Of a stretch of 64,000 nucleotides of DNA, positions 20,636 through 32,133 are shown piece by piece. Made by a program: the position numbers and the translations under genes. Each line of letters begins with the position of its first letter. Positions within the stretch are counted from its first letter, which is position 1. Source of the DNA: Brenneria roseae subsp. roseae (GTDB lineage: Bacteria; Pseudomonadota; Gammaproteobacteria; Enterobacterales; Enterobacteriaceae); assembly GCF_003115845.1 (NCBI RefSeq), contig NZ_KZ819040.1:1-64000 (forward strand), given 5' to 3'. The notes beneath the pieces are model-generated. The model did no database searches and was not told the origin of the DNA. It worked only from the letters and a program-made list of their open reading frames with translations.

Positions 20636-21016
20636 CTATGCTGTCTGGTCATCCGTCACATTATCCAGACGAGACAGCATTGCCCGCGTCCCTTCCCGCA
20701 AAATGAAATTAATCAGTTGCGATTGTTCGCTTTCTGACAGCTGATTAAAAATATGTATCCATGACACCAGTAACGCAGGCTCTTTTTCTACCCGATATTC
20801 CGGCGACATACTCTCTTTCATTACAAGAGAACTTCTGACTTCATGCGGTAAACTGCGTATGGAATACTCAACGCCGCGTCCTTGAACGCCTTTGCGCCGC
20901 CGCTTTTCCCATCCGTCATCACGAGCCCGTTTATTCAACCCTTGGGGAGACTTGGGTAATCCACCGATTCCAACCAATTCACTCGTTGAAAACCACTCTT
21001 TGTCCATCATCGTCAC
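20636..21016 (-). CDS. Mu-type DNA-binding domain protein, copy 1
   Basis: About 126 residues (start MTMMDKEW or the following Met). The N-terminal 65 residues (WFSTSELVGIGGLPKSPQGL, then RARDDGWEKRRRKGVQGRG and VEYSIRSLP) match the winged-helix domain at the start of phage Mu transposase A and Mu repressor. A short helical tail (LVSWIHIFNQLSESEQSQLI) replaces any catalytic core. It is thus a small regulator, not a transposase. It is a close paralogue of the next gene in tandem. Convergent with ispB. Confidence 0.85.
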   Translation of the reverse strand: MTMMDKEWFSTSELVGIGGLPKSPQGLNKRARDDGWEKRRRKGVQGRGVEYSIRSLPHEVRSSLVMKESMSPEYRVEKEPALLVSWIHIFNQLSESEQSQLINFILREGTRAMLSRLDNVTDDQTA

Positions 21017-21259
21017 TCCCTTGCTTATCCTGTATGGGCAGCCTTGAACTTAGCCCCAAAAAGTTTCCATATAATAGACTATTATTACCTAAACATCTAA
21101 CCTTTACGCGTTATTGATATCACTAAAGCATGCGCAGTTCATCATCCCGGCAGAAATTAAACGGCATGCAAATAGTGAAAAAATCGTGTTGAAAAAAATA
21201 GAGGAGAAATCATTGCCATCCTTCCAGACACACTCCAGATGGCAGGCACCGGCGGGCAT

Positions 21260-21646
21260 TTACTCGATCGTGTCATTGAGATCGGGGGCTTCATTTGATG
21301 AAGATATTCCCAGTTGGTTCAAGGTGGCAGACACACCGACTCGCAGAATATAAGCAATGAGTTCATTCCTTTCTCTCTCAGAGAGCTGGGAGTAAATTTG
21401 CATCCAGACCGCCAGCGTCGCGGGCTGCTTTATAGAATATGACGGTGACTCGCTTTCAAGTAATAAGGATTTTCTGACGGAATCAGGCAGGCTGTGAATC
21501 GAATATTCGACGCCCCGTCCCTGAACCCCTTTACGGCGGCGCTTTTCCCATCCATCCTCGCGCGCGCGCTTATTCAATCCTTGTCTTGATTTCGGAAGGC
21601 CGCCAACGCCAACCAGTTCGCTGGTCGCAAACCACTCTTTTTTCAT
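21260..21646 (-). CDS. Mu-type DNA-binding domain protein, copy 2
   Basis: 128 residues, clearly homologous over its length to copy 1: WFATSELVGVGGLPKSRQGL, RAREDGWEKRRRKGVQGRG and a matching tail (LAVWMQIYSQLSERERNELI). The two differ by many substitutions, so the duplication is old. It is divergent from sfsB, with about 190 bases between them that probably hold both promoters. No phage structural gene or transposase catalytic domain is nearby. A domesticated Mu-like repressor is the likely origin. Confidence 0.85.
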   Translation of the reverse strand: MKKEWFATSELVGVGGLPKSRQGLNKRAREDGWEKRRRKGVQGRGVEYSIHSLPDSVRKSLLLESESPSYSIKQPATLAVWMQIYSQLSERERNELIAYILRVGVSATLNQLGISSSNEAPDLNDTIE

Positions 21647-21833
21647 CGCCTTTCATCCTGATAGTGCCACTCCTAACAAAAACCAATCTATTTGGAAATT
21701 AATTGAGAATTTTTTAGAAAATTGATGCTATATTATTTCCAAATAATAATGTCATGTTAGCTTGGCATATAACTAACACCTGTTATTTATACCACTAATA
21801 TACAGTCGTCTTATAGCAAATAAGGGAAGGATT

Positions 21834-22097
21834 ATGAGTTTAAGGAAACATGACTGGCATCCCGCTGATATCATTGCTGCTCTGCGCAAGAAAGGCACTA
21901 CGCTGGCGGCAGTATCGCGTGCTGCCGGATTGAGTTCATCAACACTCGCTAATGCGCTGTCACGGCCCTGGCCCAAGGGAGAATGGCTCATTGCCGATGC
22001 GTTAGGTATTCATCCATCAGAAATCTGGCCCAGCCGATATTACGATCCAGAAACCAACCAACTCATTGATAGAAAAAAATTAATCCGTCCCAGTTAA
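21834..22097 (+). CDS. sfsB: Ner-like DNA-binding regulator SfsB/Nlp
   Basis: 87 residues: DWHPADIIAALRKKGTTLAA, a helix-turn-helix with GLSSSTLANALSRPWPKGEW and a conserved end (HPSEIWPSRYYDPETNQ). This is the Ner family of phage Mu; E. coli nlp/sfsB, next to ispB, is the chromosomal member and affects maltose-gene expression. It is preceded by GGAAGG. Its partner is the divergent Mu-type domain gene, unlike the E. coli locus, where murA-side genes follow. Confidence 0.95.
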   Translation: MSLRKHDWHPADIIAALRKKGTTLAAVSRAAGLSSSTLANALSRPWPKGEWLIADALGIHPSEIWPSRYYDPETNQLIDRKKLIRPS

Positions 22098-22102
22098 GTA
22101 AA

Positions 22103-22131
22103 AAAGCCGGAGATTTTCATCTCCGGCTTTA
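22103..22131 (+). terminator. Terminator after sfsB (bidirectional)
   Basis: AAAGCCGGAGAT-tttc-ATCTCCGGCTTT, a perfect 12-bp stem with T and A flanks between the convergent genes sfsB and mdh. Confidence 0.85.
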
Positions 22132-22162
22132 TATTTATTGGGATATTAAATCCATGTTGTCA

Positions 22163-23101
22163 TCAGCTATTGATGAATGACTCACCCAAAGCAATATCCT
22201 GATTCAACGTCTCCAGCATATTTTTCAGCGCCTGCTGTTCGAAAGCACTCAGCGCACCAATTGCTTTACGCTCAACAATCCCGTCTTTGCCTAACAGAAC
22301 CGGCTGCGCAAAGAAACGGGCATACTCACCATCACTCTCAACGTATGCACATTCTGTAACGCCGCTTTCTCCCTGCAAAGCACGAACCAGAGACAGGCCA
22401 AAACGCGCCGCTGCTTGCCCCATGGACAGCGTTGCCGATCCGCCACCGGCTTTTGCCTCCACAACTTCCGTACCCGCGTTCTGGATACGTTTTGTCAGAT
22501 CAGCGATTTCTTGCTCACTGAAACTCACGCCGGGGATTTGTGACAGCAGCGGCAGAATAGTCACGCCAGAGTGACCACCGATAACCGGAACGTTGATGTC
22601 CTGCGGTTGTTTGCCTTTCAATTCAGCCACAAACGTATTGGAACGGATAATATCCAGCGTGGTGACGCCAAACAGTTTATTTTTGTCGTAAACACCCGCT
22701 TTTTTCAACACTTCAGCGGCAATAGCGACCGTCGTATTTACCGGGTTGGTGATAATGCCAATGCAGGCTTTAGGGCACGTACTGGCAATTTGCTCAACCA
22801 GGTTGCGCACAATCCCGGCATTGACATTAAACAAATCAGAACGATCCATACCTGGTTTACGGGCGACGCCCGCGGAGATAAGAACGATATCCGCACCCAC
22901 GAGCGCTGGTTTCGCGTCTTCGCCGCTATATCCCTTGATTTTCACCGCAGTAGGAATATGGCTCAGATCAACCGCAACACCCGGTGTTACGGGAGCGATA
23001 TCATAAAGAGATAATTCTGAACCTGAAGGAAGCTGGGTTTTGAGGAGGAGTGCAAGGGCTTGACCAATACCGCCTGCTGCACCGAGAACTGCAACTTTCA
23101 T
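22163..23101 (-). CDS. mdh: NAD-dependent malate dehydrogenase
   Basis: 312 residues, as in E. coli. Mdh interconverts malate and oxaloacetate in the TCA cycle. The NAD fold [20 protein letters not shown], the arginine loop [23 protein letters not shown] and the catalytic His motif [11 protein letters not shown] are present. It is divergent from argR, as in E. coli. Confidence 0.99.
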   Translation of the reverse strand: MKVAVLGAAGGIGQALALLLKTQLPSGSELSLYDIAPVTPGVAVDLSHIPTAVKIKGYSGEDAKPALVGADIVLISAGVARKPGMDRSDLFNVNAGIVRNLVEQIASTCPKACIGIITNPVNTTVAIAAEVLKKAGVYDKNKLFGVTTLDIIRSNTFVAELKGKQPQDINVPVIGGHSGVTILPLLSQIPGVSFSEQEIADLTKRIQNAGTEVVEAKAGGGSATLSMGQAAARFGLSLVRALQGESGVTECAYVESDGEYARFFAQPVLLGKDGIVERKAIGALSAFEQQALKNMLETLNQDIALGESFINS

Positions 23102-24043
<942 letters not shown>

Positions 24044-24141
24044 CGCACTCAATCGCGGGAAACCGCGATAGCGCTCTGCAATTTTGCTAAAAATTGATAT
24101 TAGTTGTATCACCAGCAATAAACGTTGCTGGTGATAGTTGA

Positions 24142-25155
24142 TCAGACGGTGGGTAACTCGGCCAACGGCCAGCGGGGACGCACGGAAACGCCGAGATCGT
24201 GGCGTTGTCCGTGCCGTAAGCGAACAACGCCTGCATAAGCAATCATGGCGCCATTATCAGTACAAAACTCAGGCCGGGCATAAAACACCGCGCCGCCGCG
24301 CTTCGCCATCATGTCTCCCAGACGCTGACGCAACGTACGATTAGCACTCACGCCTCCGGCGATAACCAGACGTTTGAAGCCAGTTTCATCCAGTGCCCTG
24401 CGACACTTGATTGACAGCGTATCCACCACCGCATCTTCAAATGCGCGAGCAATATCGGCACGCGTCTGCTCATCATCTCCATTATTCCGGATCGTATTGG
24501 CGGCAAATGTCTTAAGACCAGAGAAGCTAAAATCCAGACCGGGTCGATCGGTCATGGGGCGTGGGAAGGTAAAGCGCGCGGCATCGCCCGTCTGCGCCAT
24601 TTTCGACAACAGGGGCCCGCCGGGGTAATCCAACCCGAGCAGCTTTGCCGTTTTATCGAAAGCTTCGCCTGCCGCATCATCGATCGACTCGCCAAGCAGC
24701 CGATACTCGCCAATACCTGTTACGCTAATCAGTTGGGTATGACCGCCAGAAACCAACAGTGCCACGAACGGGAATTCAGGCGGGTTATCTTCCAGCATCG
24801 GCGCCAACAGGTGTCCTTCCATATGATGCACCGGTACTGCCGGCACATTCCAGGCAAACGCCAATGCGCGTCCCACGGTTGCGCCGACCAATAGCGCGCC
24901 GACCAGTCCGGGACCTGCGGTATACGCCACGCCATCAATATCGCGGGCCTTTAATCCGGCCTCAAGCAGCGCCGCCTGAATCAATGGCACGGTTTTACGC
25001 ACATGATCGCGCGACGCCAGTTCGGGCACCACGCCACCATAGTCGGCATGGAGTTTTACCTGGCTGTAAAGTTGATTGGCGAGTAGACCGGCCTGAGTGT
25101 CATAGATGGCAACCCCGGTTTCATCACAGGATGTTTCGATACCCAATACGCGCAT
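24142..25155 (-). CDS. tsaD: tRNA threonylcarbamoyladenosine transferase subunit
   Basis: 337 residues, as in E. coli. TsaD (Gcp/YgjD) transfers the threonylcarbamoyl group to A37 of ANN-decoding tRNAs with TsaB and Tsa[20 protein letters not shown], the metal-binding HMEGH and LVSGGHTQL are diagnostic. It is divergent from rpsU, as in E. coli. Confidence 0.99.
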   Translation of the reverse strand: MRVLGIETSCDETGVAIYDTQAGLLANQLYSQVKLHADYGGVVPELASRDHVRKTVPLIQAALLEAGLKARDIDGVAYTAGPGLVGALLVGATVGRALAFAWNVPAVPVHHMEGHLLAPMLEDNPPEFPFVALLVSGGHTQLISVTGIGEYRLLGESIDDAAGEAFDKTAKLLGLDYPGGPLLSKMAQTGDAARFTFPRPMTDRPGLDFSFSGLKTFAANTIRNNGDDEQTRADIARAFEDAVVDTLSIKCRRALDETGFKRLVIAGGVSANRTLRQRLGDMMAKRGGAVFYARPEFCTDNGAMIAYAGVVRLRHGQRHDLGVSVRPRWPLAELPTV

Positions 25156-25370
25156 TGCTGTTCCTACTTTTATTACGGGACAAGCTCTCGGTTAATGCAG
25201 CTTGCTTCATGCGGCAGATAGTCTACCATAAGCGCCCTGTTTTCTGCGCTGACGAAGGCTGAGTGTTTTATGATCGCCGCCATGCTTTACAAAGGCATCC
25301 CGTTTGCAGTAGAATTCCGCACCATTTTGAAAAGGCTGGCACAAGGCCAGCGGCAAACCGAATTTATTGA

Positions 25371-25598
<228 letters not shown>

Positions 25599-25654
25599 TT
25601 TTAGGAGGATTTCCTCCACCGCGTGATTAATCCGCAGACTTAGCAGTTGCATAC

Positions 25655-25694
25655 GAAGGCCGTGCTTTCCGAAAGGAATGCGCGGCTTGTTGTC
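25655..25694 (+). terminator. Partial terminator between rpsU and dnaG
   Basis: GGCCGTGC-tttccgaaaggaat-GCGCGGCTT forms a long hairpin (inner TTTCC/GGAAT arms too) followed by GTTGTCGTTT. E. coli has a leaky terminator at the same site that lowers dnaG expression relative to rpsU. Confidence 0.7.
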
Positions 25695-25734
25695 GTTTAT
25701 AAGCTATCGTTTATAAGTTAAAAAACAGGGGCTT

Positions 25735-27489
25735 ATGGCTGGACGAATTCCACGCGTATTTATTAATGATCTGCTGGCTCGCACCGACATCGTCGATCTC
25801 ATCGACGCGCGCGTCAAACTGAAAAAGCAGGGCAAAAACTATCATGCGTGCTGTCCGTTTCACCACGAAAAAACCCCGTCATTCACCGTCAACGGTGAGA
25901 AACAGTTCTACCACTGCTTTGGCTGTGGCGCACATGGTAATGCCGTCGATTTTTTAATGAATTACGATCGTCTCGAATTCGTCGAAAGCATTGAAGAATT
26001 GGCCACCATGCATGGTCTTGAGGTGCCGTATGAAACCGGTACTGGCCCAACCCAGCTTGAACGTCACCAGCGACAGAGTTTATATGCCTTGATGGAACAA
26101 TTGAGTGCGTTCTATCAACAAACACTGAGTCAATCCGTTGGTACCCCTGCGTTGCAGTACCTGCAACAGAGGGGATTAAGCGCCGAAGTGATTCGTCATT
26201 TCGCGATTGGCTTTGCGCCAGCCGGTTGGGACAACGCATTAAAACGTTTCGGCCGCAACAGCGACGATCGCAGTACATTGAACGATGCAGGCATGTTGGT
26301 GACTAACGATCAGGGCCGCACCTACGACCGTTTTCGCGAGCGTGTCATGTTTCCTATCCGCGATAAACGCGGACGGGTTATTGCATTTGGAGGCCGGGTA
26401 TTAGGCGATGGCACGCCCAAATATCTGAACTCACCTGAAACAGAAATTTTTCATAAAGGCCGTCAGCTCTATGGGCTTTATGAAGCACAGAAAAATCATC
26501 CTGAACTCAAACGCTTACTCGTGGTTGAAGGGTATATGGATGTCGTTGCTCTGGCACAGTTTGGTATTGATTATGCGGTTGCTTCATTGGGGACATCCAC
26601 CACGGCCGATCACATTCAGTTACTATTTCGTGCCACAGACCAGGTCGTCTGTTGCTATGACGGAGATCGCGCCGGACGGGAAGCCGCCTGGCGTGCGCTG
26701 GAAACCGCGCTACCCTATTTGAATGATGGTCGTCAGCTACGCTTTATGTTCCTGCCAGACGGTGAAGATCCCGATACGCTGGTTCGCAAAGAAGGCCAGG
26801 CCGCTTTTGAGCAGCGGATGGAGCAGGCACTGCCGCTGTCGCAGTTTCTTTTTGAGACATTACAGCAGCAGGTAGATATGAGTTCGCCTGATGGACGAAC
26901 CAAACTCAGCACGCTGGTACTGCCCTTGATTGGTCAGGTCCCTGGAGAGACGCAGCGTCTATATTTGCGCCAGCAGCTTGGCAACAAACTCGGGATTCTG
27001 GATGACAACCAGTTGGACAGGTTGTTGCCAAAAGTGGCAGAACAGGCTCAGCCCTATCAGCCGCCACAGCTAAAAGTCACAACTATGCGTATACTTATAG
27101 GACTTTTAGTACAGAATCCCAGACTTTCTGTGGAAGTGCCTGAGCTTGCACTGGAGGGCATTGAAGAAAACAAGGTAGCAGGTTTGTCTCTGTTTCAGGA
27201 TTTAGTGAAAACCTGTAACGCGAGCCCCGGCATGAGCATGGGATTGCTGCTTGAGAAATACAGAGACAGTAAATACCGGAAGCAGCTTGAAACCATGGCT
27301 TCCTGGAACCATATGATCGAAGAGGATGAACTGGACGACAAGTTCAGAATAAGCCTGACGGAACTCTACGATCAACTGCTGAAGCAGCGTCAGGAAACAT
27401 TGATTGCCCGTGAGAGAACGCATGGGCTTAACGCCAAAGAAAAAAAAGAACTTTGGTCGTTGCAACTGGCTTTAACCAGAAAAAACTGA
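25735..27489 (+). CDS. dnaG: DNA primase
   Basis: 584 residues (E. coli 581). DnaG makes RNA primers at the replication fork. The CHC2 zinc ribbon (CCPFHHEKTPSF ... HCFGCGAHGN), the TOPRIM motifs (VVEGYMDVVAL and CYDGDRAGREAA) and a helical C-terminal domain for DnaB binding are in order. Second gene of the operon. Confidence 0.99.
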   Translation: MAGRIPRVFINDLLARTDIVDLIDARVKLKKQGKNYHACCPFHHEKTPSFTVNGEKQFYHCFGCGAHGNAVDFLMNYDRLEFVESIEELATMHGLEVPYETGTGPTQLERHQRQSLYALMEQLSAFYQQTLSQSVGTPALQYLQQRGLSAEVIRHFAIGFAPAGWDNALKRFGRNSDDRSTLNDAGMLVTNDQGRTYDRFRERVMFPIRDKRGRVIAFGGRVLGDGTPKYLNSPETEIFHKGRQLYGLYEAQKNHPELKRLLVVEGYMDVVALAQFGIDYAVASLGTSTTADHIQLLFRATDQVVCCYDGDRAGREAAWRALETALPYLNDGRQLRFMFLPDGEDPDTLVRKEGQAAFEQRMEQALPLSQFLFETLQQQVDMSSPDGRTKLSTLVLPLIGQVPGETQRLYLRQQLGNKLGILDDNQLDRLLPKVAEQAQPYQPPQLKVTTMRILIGLLVQNPRLSVEVPELALEGIEENKVAGLSLFQDLVKTCNASPGMSMGLLLEKYRDSKYRKQLETMASWNHMIEEDELDDKFRISLTELYDQLLKQRQETLIARERTHGLNAKEKKELWSLQLALTRKN

Positions 27490-27649
27490 TTACCGAGGCT
27501 TAATTGCCGATAACTAGTAGAGTCGAACTCTGCGAAGAGCCGCTACAGGGGCTGCGGCGATAAGAAAAAATACCCCTAATGCTATTGTTGGCGAACGAAC
27601 TACGCCGACCGACACCAACCCAAATACTCTGAAGTGTGGATACCGTCTT

Positions 27650-29485
27650 ATGGAGCAAAACCCGCAGTCACAGCTAAAGCTACTTGTCACCCGTGGTAAG
27701 GAGCAAGGCTACCTGACCTATGCTGAGGTCAATGACCATCTGCCGGAAGATATCATCGACTCCGACCAGATCGAAGACATCATCCAGATGATTAATGACA
27801 TGGGCATCCAGGTGATGGAAGAAGCGCCGGATGCGGATGATCTGTTGCTGGCAGAAAATACCAATGACGCAGATGAAGATGCGGCAGAGGCTGCTGCTCA
27901 AGTGTTATCCAGCGTTGAATCGGAAATCGGCCGCACAACCGATCCGGTACGTATGTACATGCGTGAAATGGGTACCGTTGAACTGCTGACGCGCGAGGGC
28001 GAGATCGATATCGCCAAGCGTATTGAAGATGGTATCAATCAGGTTCAGTGTTCTGTTGCAGAATATCCAGAAGCAATTACCTATCTGCTGGAACAATACG
28101 ATCGTGTCGAGGCGGGTGAAAGCCGTCTGTCCGACCTGATCACCGGTTTTGTCGATCCGAACGCGGAAGAAGATATTGCCCCTACCGCGACGCACGTCGG
28201 TTCTGAGCTTTCGAGTGAAGAAAGGGACGATGACGATGAAGAGGAAGAAGACGACGATACCGAAGACGACAACAGCATCGATCCTGAACTGGCCCGTGAG
28301 AAATTTACCGAATTGCGTCAGCAATATGAAACGACTCGTCAGGTCATCAAAATGCATGGTCGTAGTCATGCAAAAGCAGCGCAAGAGATTCTGAATCTTT
28401 CTGAAGTCTTCAAACAGTTCCGTTTAGTCCCTAAACAGTTTGATTTCCTGGTTAACAGCATGCGTTCCATGATGGATCGCGTACGTACTCAGGAACGTCT
28501 GATCATGAAGCTGTGCGTTGAACATTGCAAAATGCCGAAGAAAAACTTCGTCACGCTGTTCTCCGGTAATGAAACCAACGAAAGCTGGTTCGCCGCCGCG
28601 ATCGCCATGGCGAAACCCTGGTCGGATAAGCTGCATGACGTAGAAGAAGACGTTAAGCGCAGCCTACAGAAACTGCATCAGATTGAAGAAGAAACCGGCT
28701 TGACCATTGAGCAGGTCAAAGACATCAACCGCCGTATGTCGATTGGTGAAGCGAAAGCTCGCCGCGCGAAGAAAGAGATGGTTGAAGCAAACTTGCGTCT
28801 GGTCATTTCCATCGCCAAGAAATACACCAACCGCGGCTTGCAGTTCCTTGACCTGATTCAGGAAGGGAACATCGGCCTGATGAAAGCGGTAGATAAATTT
28901 GAATACCGCCGTGGTTATAAATTTTCGACATATGCGACCTGGTGGATTCGTCAGGCCATTACGCGTTCTATCGCCGACCAGGCACGCACCATCCGTATTC
29001 CGGTGCATATGATTGAGACTATCAACAAACTCAACCGTATTTCGCGCCAGATGCTACAGGAGATGGGGCGTGAACCAACGCCGGAAGAACTGGCCGAACG
29101 CATGCTGATGCCGGAAGACAAGATCCGTAAAGTGCTGAAGATCGCGAAAGAACCGATTTCGATGGAAACCCCGATTGGTGATGATGAAGATTCACATCTG
29201 GGCGACTTTATCGAAGATACGACGCTGGAGTTGCCGCTGGATTCCGCAACCTCGGAAAGCCTGCGTTCCGCAACGCACGACGTATTGGCGGGTCTGACCG
29301 CGCGTGAAGCGAAAGTACTGCGTATGCGTTTTGGTATTGATATGAATACCGACCACACGCTGGAAGAAGTGGGTAAACAGTTCGATGTAACACGTGAACG
29401 TATTCGTCAGATCGAAGCAAAAGCGTTACGTAAACTGCGTCACCCAAGCCGTTCCGAAGTGCTGCGCAGCTTCCTGGACGATTAA
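27650..29485 (+). CDS. rpoD: RNA polymerase sigma-70 factor
   Basis: 611 residues (E. coli 613). It directs housekeeping transcription. Region 1.1 ([20 protein letters not shown]), a very acidic non-conserved region near 190-210, region 2 ([20 protein letters not shown] and [10 protein letters not shown]), region 3 and the region 4.2 helix-turn-helix ([20 protein letters not shown]) are intact. Last gene of the operon, with a terminator after it. Confidence 0.99.
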   Translation: MEQNPQSQLKLLVTRGKEQGYLTYAEVNDHLPEDIIDSDQIEDIIQMINDMGIQVMEEAPDADDLLLAENTNDADEDAAEAAAQVLSSVESEIGRTTDPVRMYMREMGTVELLTREGEIDIAKRIEDGINQVQCSVAEYPEAITYLLEQYDRVEAGESRLSDLITGFVDPNAEEDIAPTATHVGSELSSEERDDDDEEEEDDDTEDDNSIDPELAREKFTELRQQYETTRQVIKMHGRSHAKAAQEILNLSEVFKQFRLVPKQFDFLVNSMRSMMDRVRTQERLIMKLCVEHCKMPKKNFVTLFSGNETNESWFAAAIAMAKPWSDKLHDVEEDVKRSLQKLHQIEEETGLTIEQVKDINRRMSIGEAKARRAKKEMVEANLRLVISIAKKYTNRGLQFLDLIQEGNIGLMKAVDKFEYRRGYKFSTYATWWIRQAITRSIADQARTIRIPVHMIETINKLNRISRQMLQEMGREPTPEELAERMLMPEDKIRKVLKIAKEPISMETPIGDDEDSHLGDFIEDTTLELPLDSATSESLRSATHDVLAGLTAREAKVLRMRFGIDMNTDHTLEEVGKQFDVTRERIRQIEAKALRKLRHPSRSEVLRSFLDD

Positions 29486-29510
29486 TTAATCGCCGTCAAT
29501 AACGTACTCA

Positions 29511-29543
29511 AATAGCCCCGGCTTCTGCCGGGGCTATTTTTTT
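29511..29543 (+). terminator. Terminator after rpoD
   Basis: AATAGCCCCGGC-ttct-GCCGGGGCTATT followed by seven T; ends the rpsU-dnaG-rpoD operon. Confidence 0.92.
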
Positions 29544-29593
29544 ACCGTCATATTCCCGTTGCGATCTTTACGGACTCTCGCAAGCGGCGTTTT

Positions 29594-30097
29594 TTATCGG
29601 TTTTCATGCAGTGCCTGATAAAGCGCCCGGTAAGACGATACCAGCGACGCCAGTGTTGCACGATTCAATCCACTGGGATTGGGAAGGACCCAGACCTGAG
29701 TATCGCCAATCGTCAACGTCTGACACCCCCACGCTACCTTTTTAATACCGAATGCCAGACTGAATGCCTGCTTGCCCAAAATGGCCAGCGCGCGTGGCTG
29801 ATAGCGGGTCATTTTTTCAATAACGTCCTCACCGCCCCGCAGCAACTCATCTTTCGCCAGTTCCGTTGCCTCTACCGTCGGGCGTTCAACCAGCATGGTG
29901 ATACCGCATCCGGTATCCAGCAGATGCCGTTCTTCTTCAGGTGCGAGTAAACGCTCGGTGAATCCGGCCTGATGGATCACTTTCCAGAATCGGTTATTGG
30001 GATTGGCAAAATGATAACCGTGATGAGCGGTCGATAATCCCGGATTGATGCCGCAGAAAACGACCTGAAGGTTGGTTGCCAGAATATCCGTGATCAT
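29594..30097 (-). CDS. mug: G/U mismatch-specific DNA glycosylase
   Basis: 167 residues (E. coli 168). Mug removes uracil and ethenocytosine opposite G. The uracil-glycosylase fold motif [20 protein letters not shown] (catalytic Asn) and the C-terminal [11 protein letters not shown] are present. It is convergent with rpoD, as in E. coli. Confidence 0.96.
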   Translation of the reverse strand: MITDILATNLQVVFCGINPGLSTAHHGYHFANPNNRFWKVIHQAGFTERLLAPEEERHLLDTGCGITMLVERPTVEATELAKDELLRGGEDVIEKMTRYQPRALAILGKQAFSLAFGIKKVAWGCQTLTIGDTQVWVLPNPSGLNRATLASLVSSYRALYQALHENR

Positions 30098-30198
30098 ACG
30101 TCCCCTTTTACGTCATGTTTTCCGCTGTTATCGCAAAATCTGACAGTAATAACAATAAGCTATCCTGCATAGAAAACAGCCATCCGGCCGAACAGCTA

Positions 30199-30228
30199 TA
30201 GACCTTCCCCCGCTCATTACCGTATAAT
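30199..30228 (+). promoter_or_regulatory. Probable promoter of ileX
   Basis: A perfect TATAAT at 30223-30228, with TAGACC about 18 bases upstream, lies shortly before the tRNA. A GC-rich discriminator follows, as in stable RNA promoters. Confidence 0.5.
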
Positions 30229-30240
30229 CGTCGCCCGTCA

Positions 30241-30316
30241 GGCCCCTTAGCTCAGTGGTTAGAGCAGTCGACTCATAATCGATTGGTCGTTGGTTCAAAC
30301 CCAACAGGGGCCACCA
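30241..30316 (+). tRNA. ileX: tRNA-Ile2 (anticodon CAT, lysidine-modified)
   Basis: 76 bases including CCA; acceptor GGCCCCT/AGGGGCC, anticodon loop CTCATAA. A CAT anticodon could be Met, but the sequence and location after mug match E. coli ileX, the minor tRNA-Ile that reads AUA after TilS modifies C34. Confidence 0.95.
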
Positions 30317-30509
30317 GAATTTCAAGGAGTTACGTTAACCGCGTGGCTCCTTTGTTTTTTCTGAGCTATTCACGCCATCAAAATATCCCGATCGTCCGGG
30401 GATATTGATAACCTCCCTGAATCGTCATCAATGGCCGTATCCCGGTGCGATGTTACCGATGCCCATCCATACCTTGCCCCCGGAAACGATGCGCATAAAT
30501 TACGCATGA

Positions 30510-30872
30510 TTATGGCTTTTCATGCTTTTTCAGCCAGGCCTGCATCTGATCGATTTCTGGCTGCTGAGCTTTGATTATCTCTTCCGCCAGCTGACGTAAC
30601 TCGGGATCTTTGCCGTATTTTAGCTCTGTCCTTGCCATGTCAATCGCCCCTTGATGGTGAGCAATCATGCCTTTGGCAAAAGCAATATCAGGATCGCTGG
30701 ACTGCATACCTTCCATCATCCGGGCATGCATCTCATCCATCCCTTTCATATAAGCCTGCTGGGATGATTCCGTTTTATCTTCAGAACCATGCCCGCGGTG
30801 GGCACTATCCGCAGCAAAAGTACAGAACGGCGCCAATAAGGCCGCCATAATTAACAGATTCACTTTTTTCAT
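30510..30872 (-). CDS. DUF305 periplasmic protein
   Basis: 120 residues with signal peptide (LLIMAALLAPFCTFAA). The mature part is His and Met rich: HRGHG, MKGMDEMHARMMEGM and the DUF305 core AFAKGMIAHHQGAIDMA. DUF305 proteins often occur in copper-handling loci; a metal-binding role is likely but not shown. It has no counterpart at this place in E. coli. spy, also periplasmic, is upstream on the same strand. Confidence 0.85.
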   Translation of the reverse strand: MKKVNLLIMAALLAPFCTFAADSAHRGHGSEDKTESSQQAYMKGMDEMHARMMEGMQSSDPDIAFAKGMIAHHQGAIDMARTELKYGKDPELRQLAEEIIKAQQPEIDQMQAWLKKHEKP

Positions 30873-31025
30873 CGCCCCCCCTCATTCATTCCTTCTAAGG
30901 ATAGACGTTCCAGTGAGAGGAAGGTCAAGCAATGGGTAAAAATCGGGCAGAGCCGCGCCGGCGAATCTGAATCGCCGGTAGGCCAGCGCGGCGACAGAAC
31001 ATACGCTCGCATGGTTTCCCAAAAA

Positions 31026-31088
31026 TAAAAAACCGCCGAACCTCTCTCCATCGCAAAACAGTGCCAAGCAATGGAGAAATCCGGCGGT
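31026..31088 (-). terminator. Terminator after spy
   Basis: On the minus strand ACCGCCG ... TCTCCATTGC and a matching GCGATGGAGA ... CGGCGGT form a long two-part stem followed by TTTTTTATTTTT, just past the spy stop. Confidence 0.8.
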
Positions 31089-31115
31089 CTTAAACGTTCA
31101 TTAAGCTATAGAGAA

Positions 31116-31613
31116 TTACTGCTGGGCAGGTGCGGGTGCGGGCGCGGTCCTGCCAGCATGTCTCGGCTGTTGAGGTTGAGTCAGCCGTTTTTCAAAATTC
31201 TCGCTGTATTGTTTCTTCTGCTCAGGCGTCAGAATGTTATAAATCTTATTCTGCGTTTCCAGGGCGTTCAGGATCCTGGCTTTACGCGTTGCATCCGCTT
31301 TATCCAATTGCGCCTGTGCTTTTGTCGCATCAAAGGTATCGGATGTGATCAGGCTATGCATTTCACGGCGTTCATCCTGCATGGTTTTACGCATATTTTC
31401 GCGAGACGCATCTTTGATTTCTTTAATCTGCTGTTTCTGCGCATCGGTCAGATTCAGTCCGTTGAACATCATCTCCATGCCATGATGTGCCCTTCCGTCT
31501 TTCATCATTCTGGATTCTGGCATCGGGCCTTTAGGTGCTTCATTCGCATGGGCAATACCCACCGCGCTCAACGCCAGAGAAGAAGCTACCAGCATCGCTG
31601 CTAATTTACGCAT
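31116..31613 (-). CDS. spy: Periplasmic chaperone Spy
   Basis: About 165 residues; ATGATG allows a start one codon earlier (31616). Spy is an ATP-independent periplasmic chaperone induced by Cpx and Bae envelope stress. Signal peptide MRKLAAMLVASSLALSAVG...AHA; the core has LNLTDAQKQQIKEI and the family motif KIYNILTPEQKKQ, with a Pro/Ala-rich tail longer than in E. coli. Confidence 0.93.
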   Translation of the reverse strand: MRKLAAMLVASSLALSAVGIAHANEAPKGPMPESRMMKDGRAHHGMEMMFNGLNLTDAQKQQIKEIKDASRENMRKTMQDERREMHSLITSDTFDATKAQAQLDKADATRKARILNALETQNKIYNILTPEQKKQYSENFEKRLTQPQQPRHAGRTAPAPAPAQQ

Positions 31614-31836
31614 CATTATATCCCTCACTCAGGTTTAACTTAGTTGGCGACGGTTGTCGCGCTATCGAGGTGAAGTATAGGCCTGACAGTTTCAGTTAAT
31701 TAGAGCAAGGGTAAATCTCTGCAAGTAATAACTTCACATTTGCATCAATTGTGGAGAGTACGCTGGAATTGTGTAAGGAAGAAGGAGAATTGCGTTAGAT
31801 CGATTATGACTGACTTCACATCAACCGCGCCGCCAG

Positions 31837-32133
31837 TTATGGAAGCGAACGACTGAACTCGGAGGCATCCCTGGCCAAAGCATCGAGATGGGCGCTGATA
31901 ATTTTTACTTTCTGTAGCAGCGGATTACGTTCCGGTGAGCTATCCATCGCGTTCAGTCGCGTCAGCAGTTGCTCAATCTGTGAGGAAAGCTGCGCTTCAC
32001 GCTGCTTCGCCAACAACAGTTGCTGCTGCAACCGTTGGCAGTCACGCTGCCACTGGTATTGCTGCTGTTGAACGCTTATCTCCAGCGCCTGCAATGCTTC
32101 TTCCAGCTGCGTTTCCAACACTTCGAGCCACAT
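31837..32133 (-). CDS. Small coiled-coil protein, unknown function
   Basis: Start at MWLEVLETQLEEAL gives 98 residues; the frame is open 21 codons upstream but those look non-coding. Residues 1-65 are a Gln/Leu-rich heptad coiled coil, followed by a short helical end. No signal peptide or membrane segment. Divergent from fadH. I recognise no family. Confidence 0.65.
   Translation of the reverse strand: MWLEVLETQLEEALQALEISVQQQQYQWQRDCQRLQQQLLLAKQREAQLSSQIEQLLTRLNAMDSSPERNPLLQKVKIISAHLDALARDASEFSRSLP

Noticed and set aside
21114-21353. 79-codon plus-strand frame between the Mu-type genes
   Set aside because: No ribosome binding site, and its 3' part is antisense to the second Mu-type gene.
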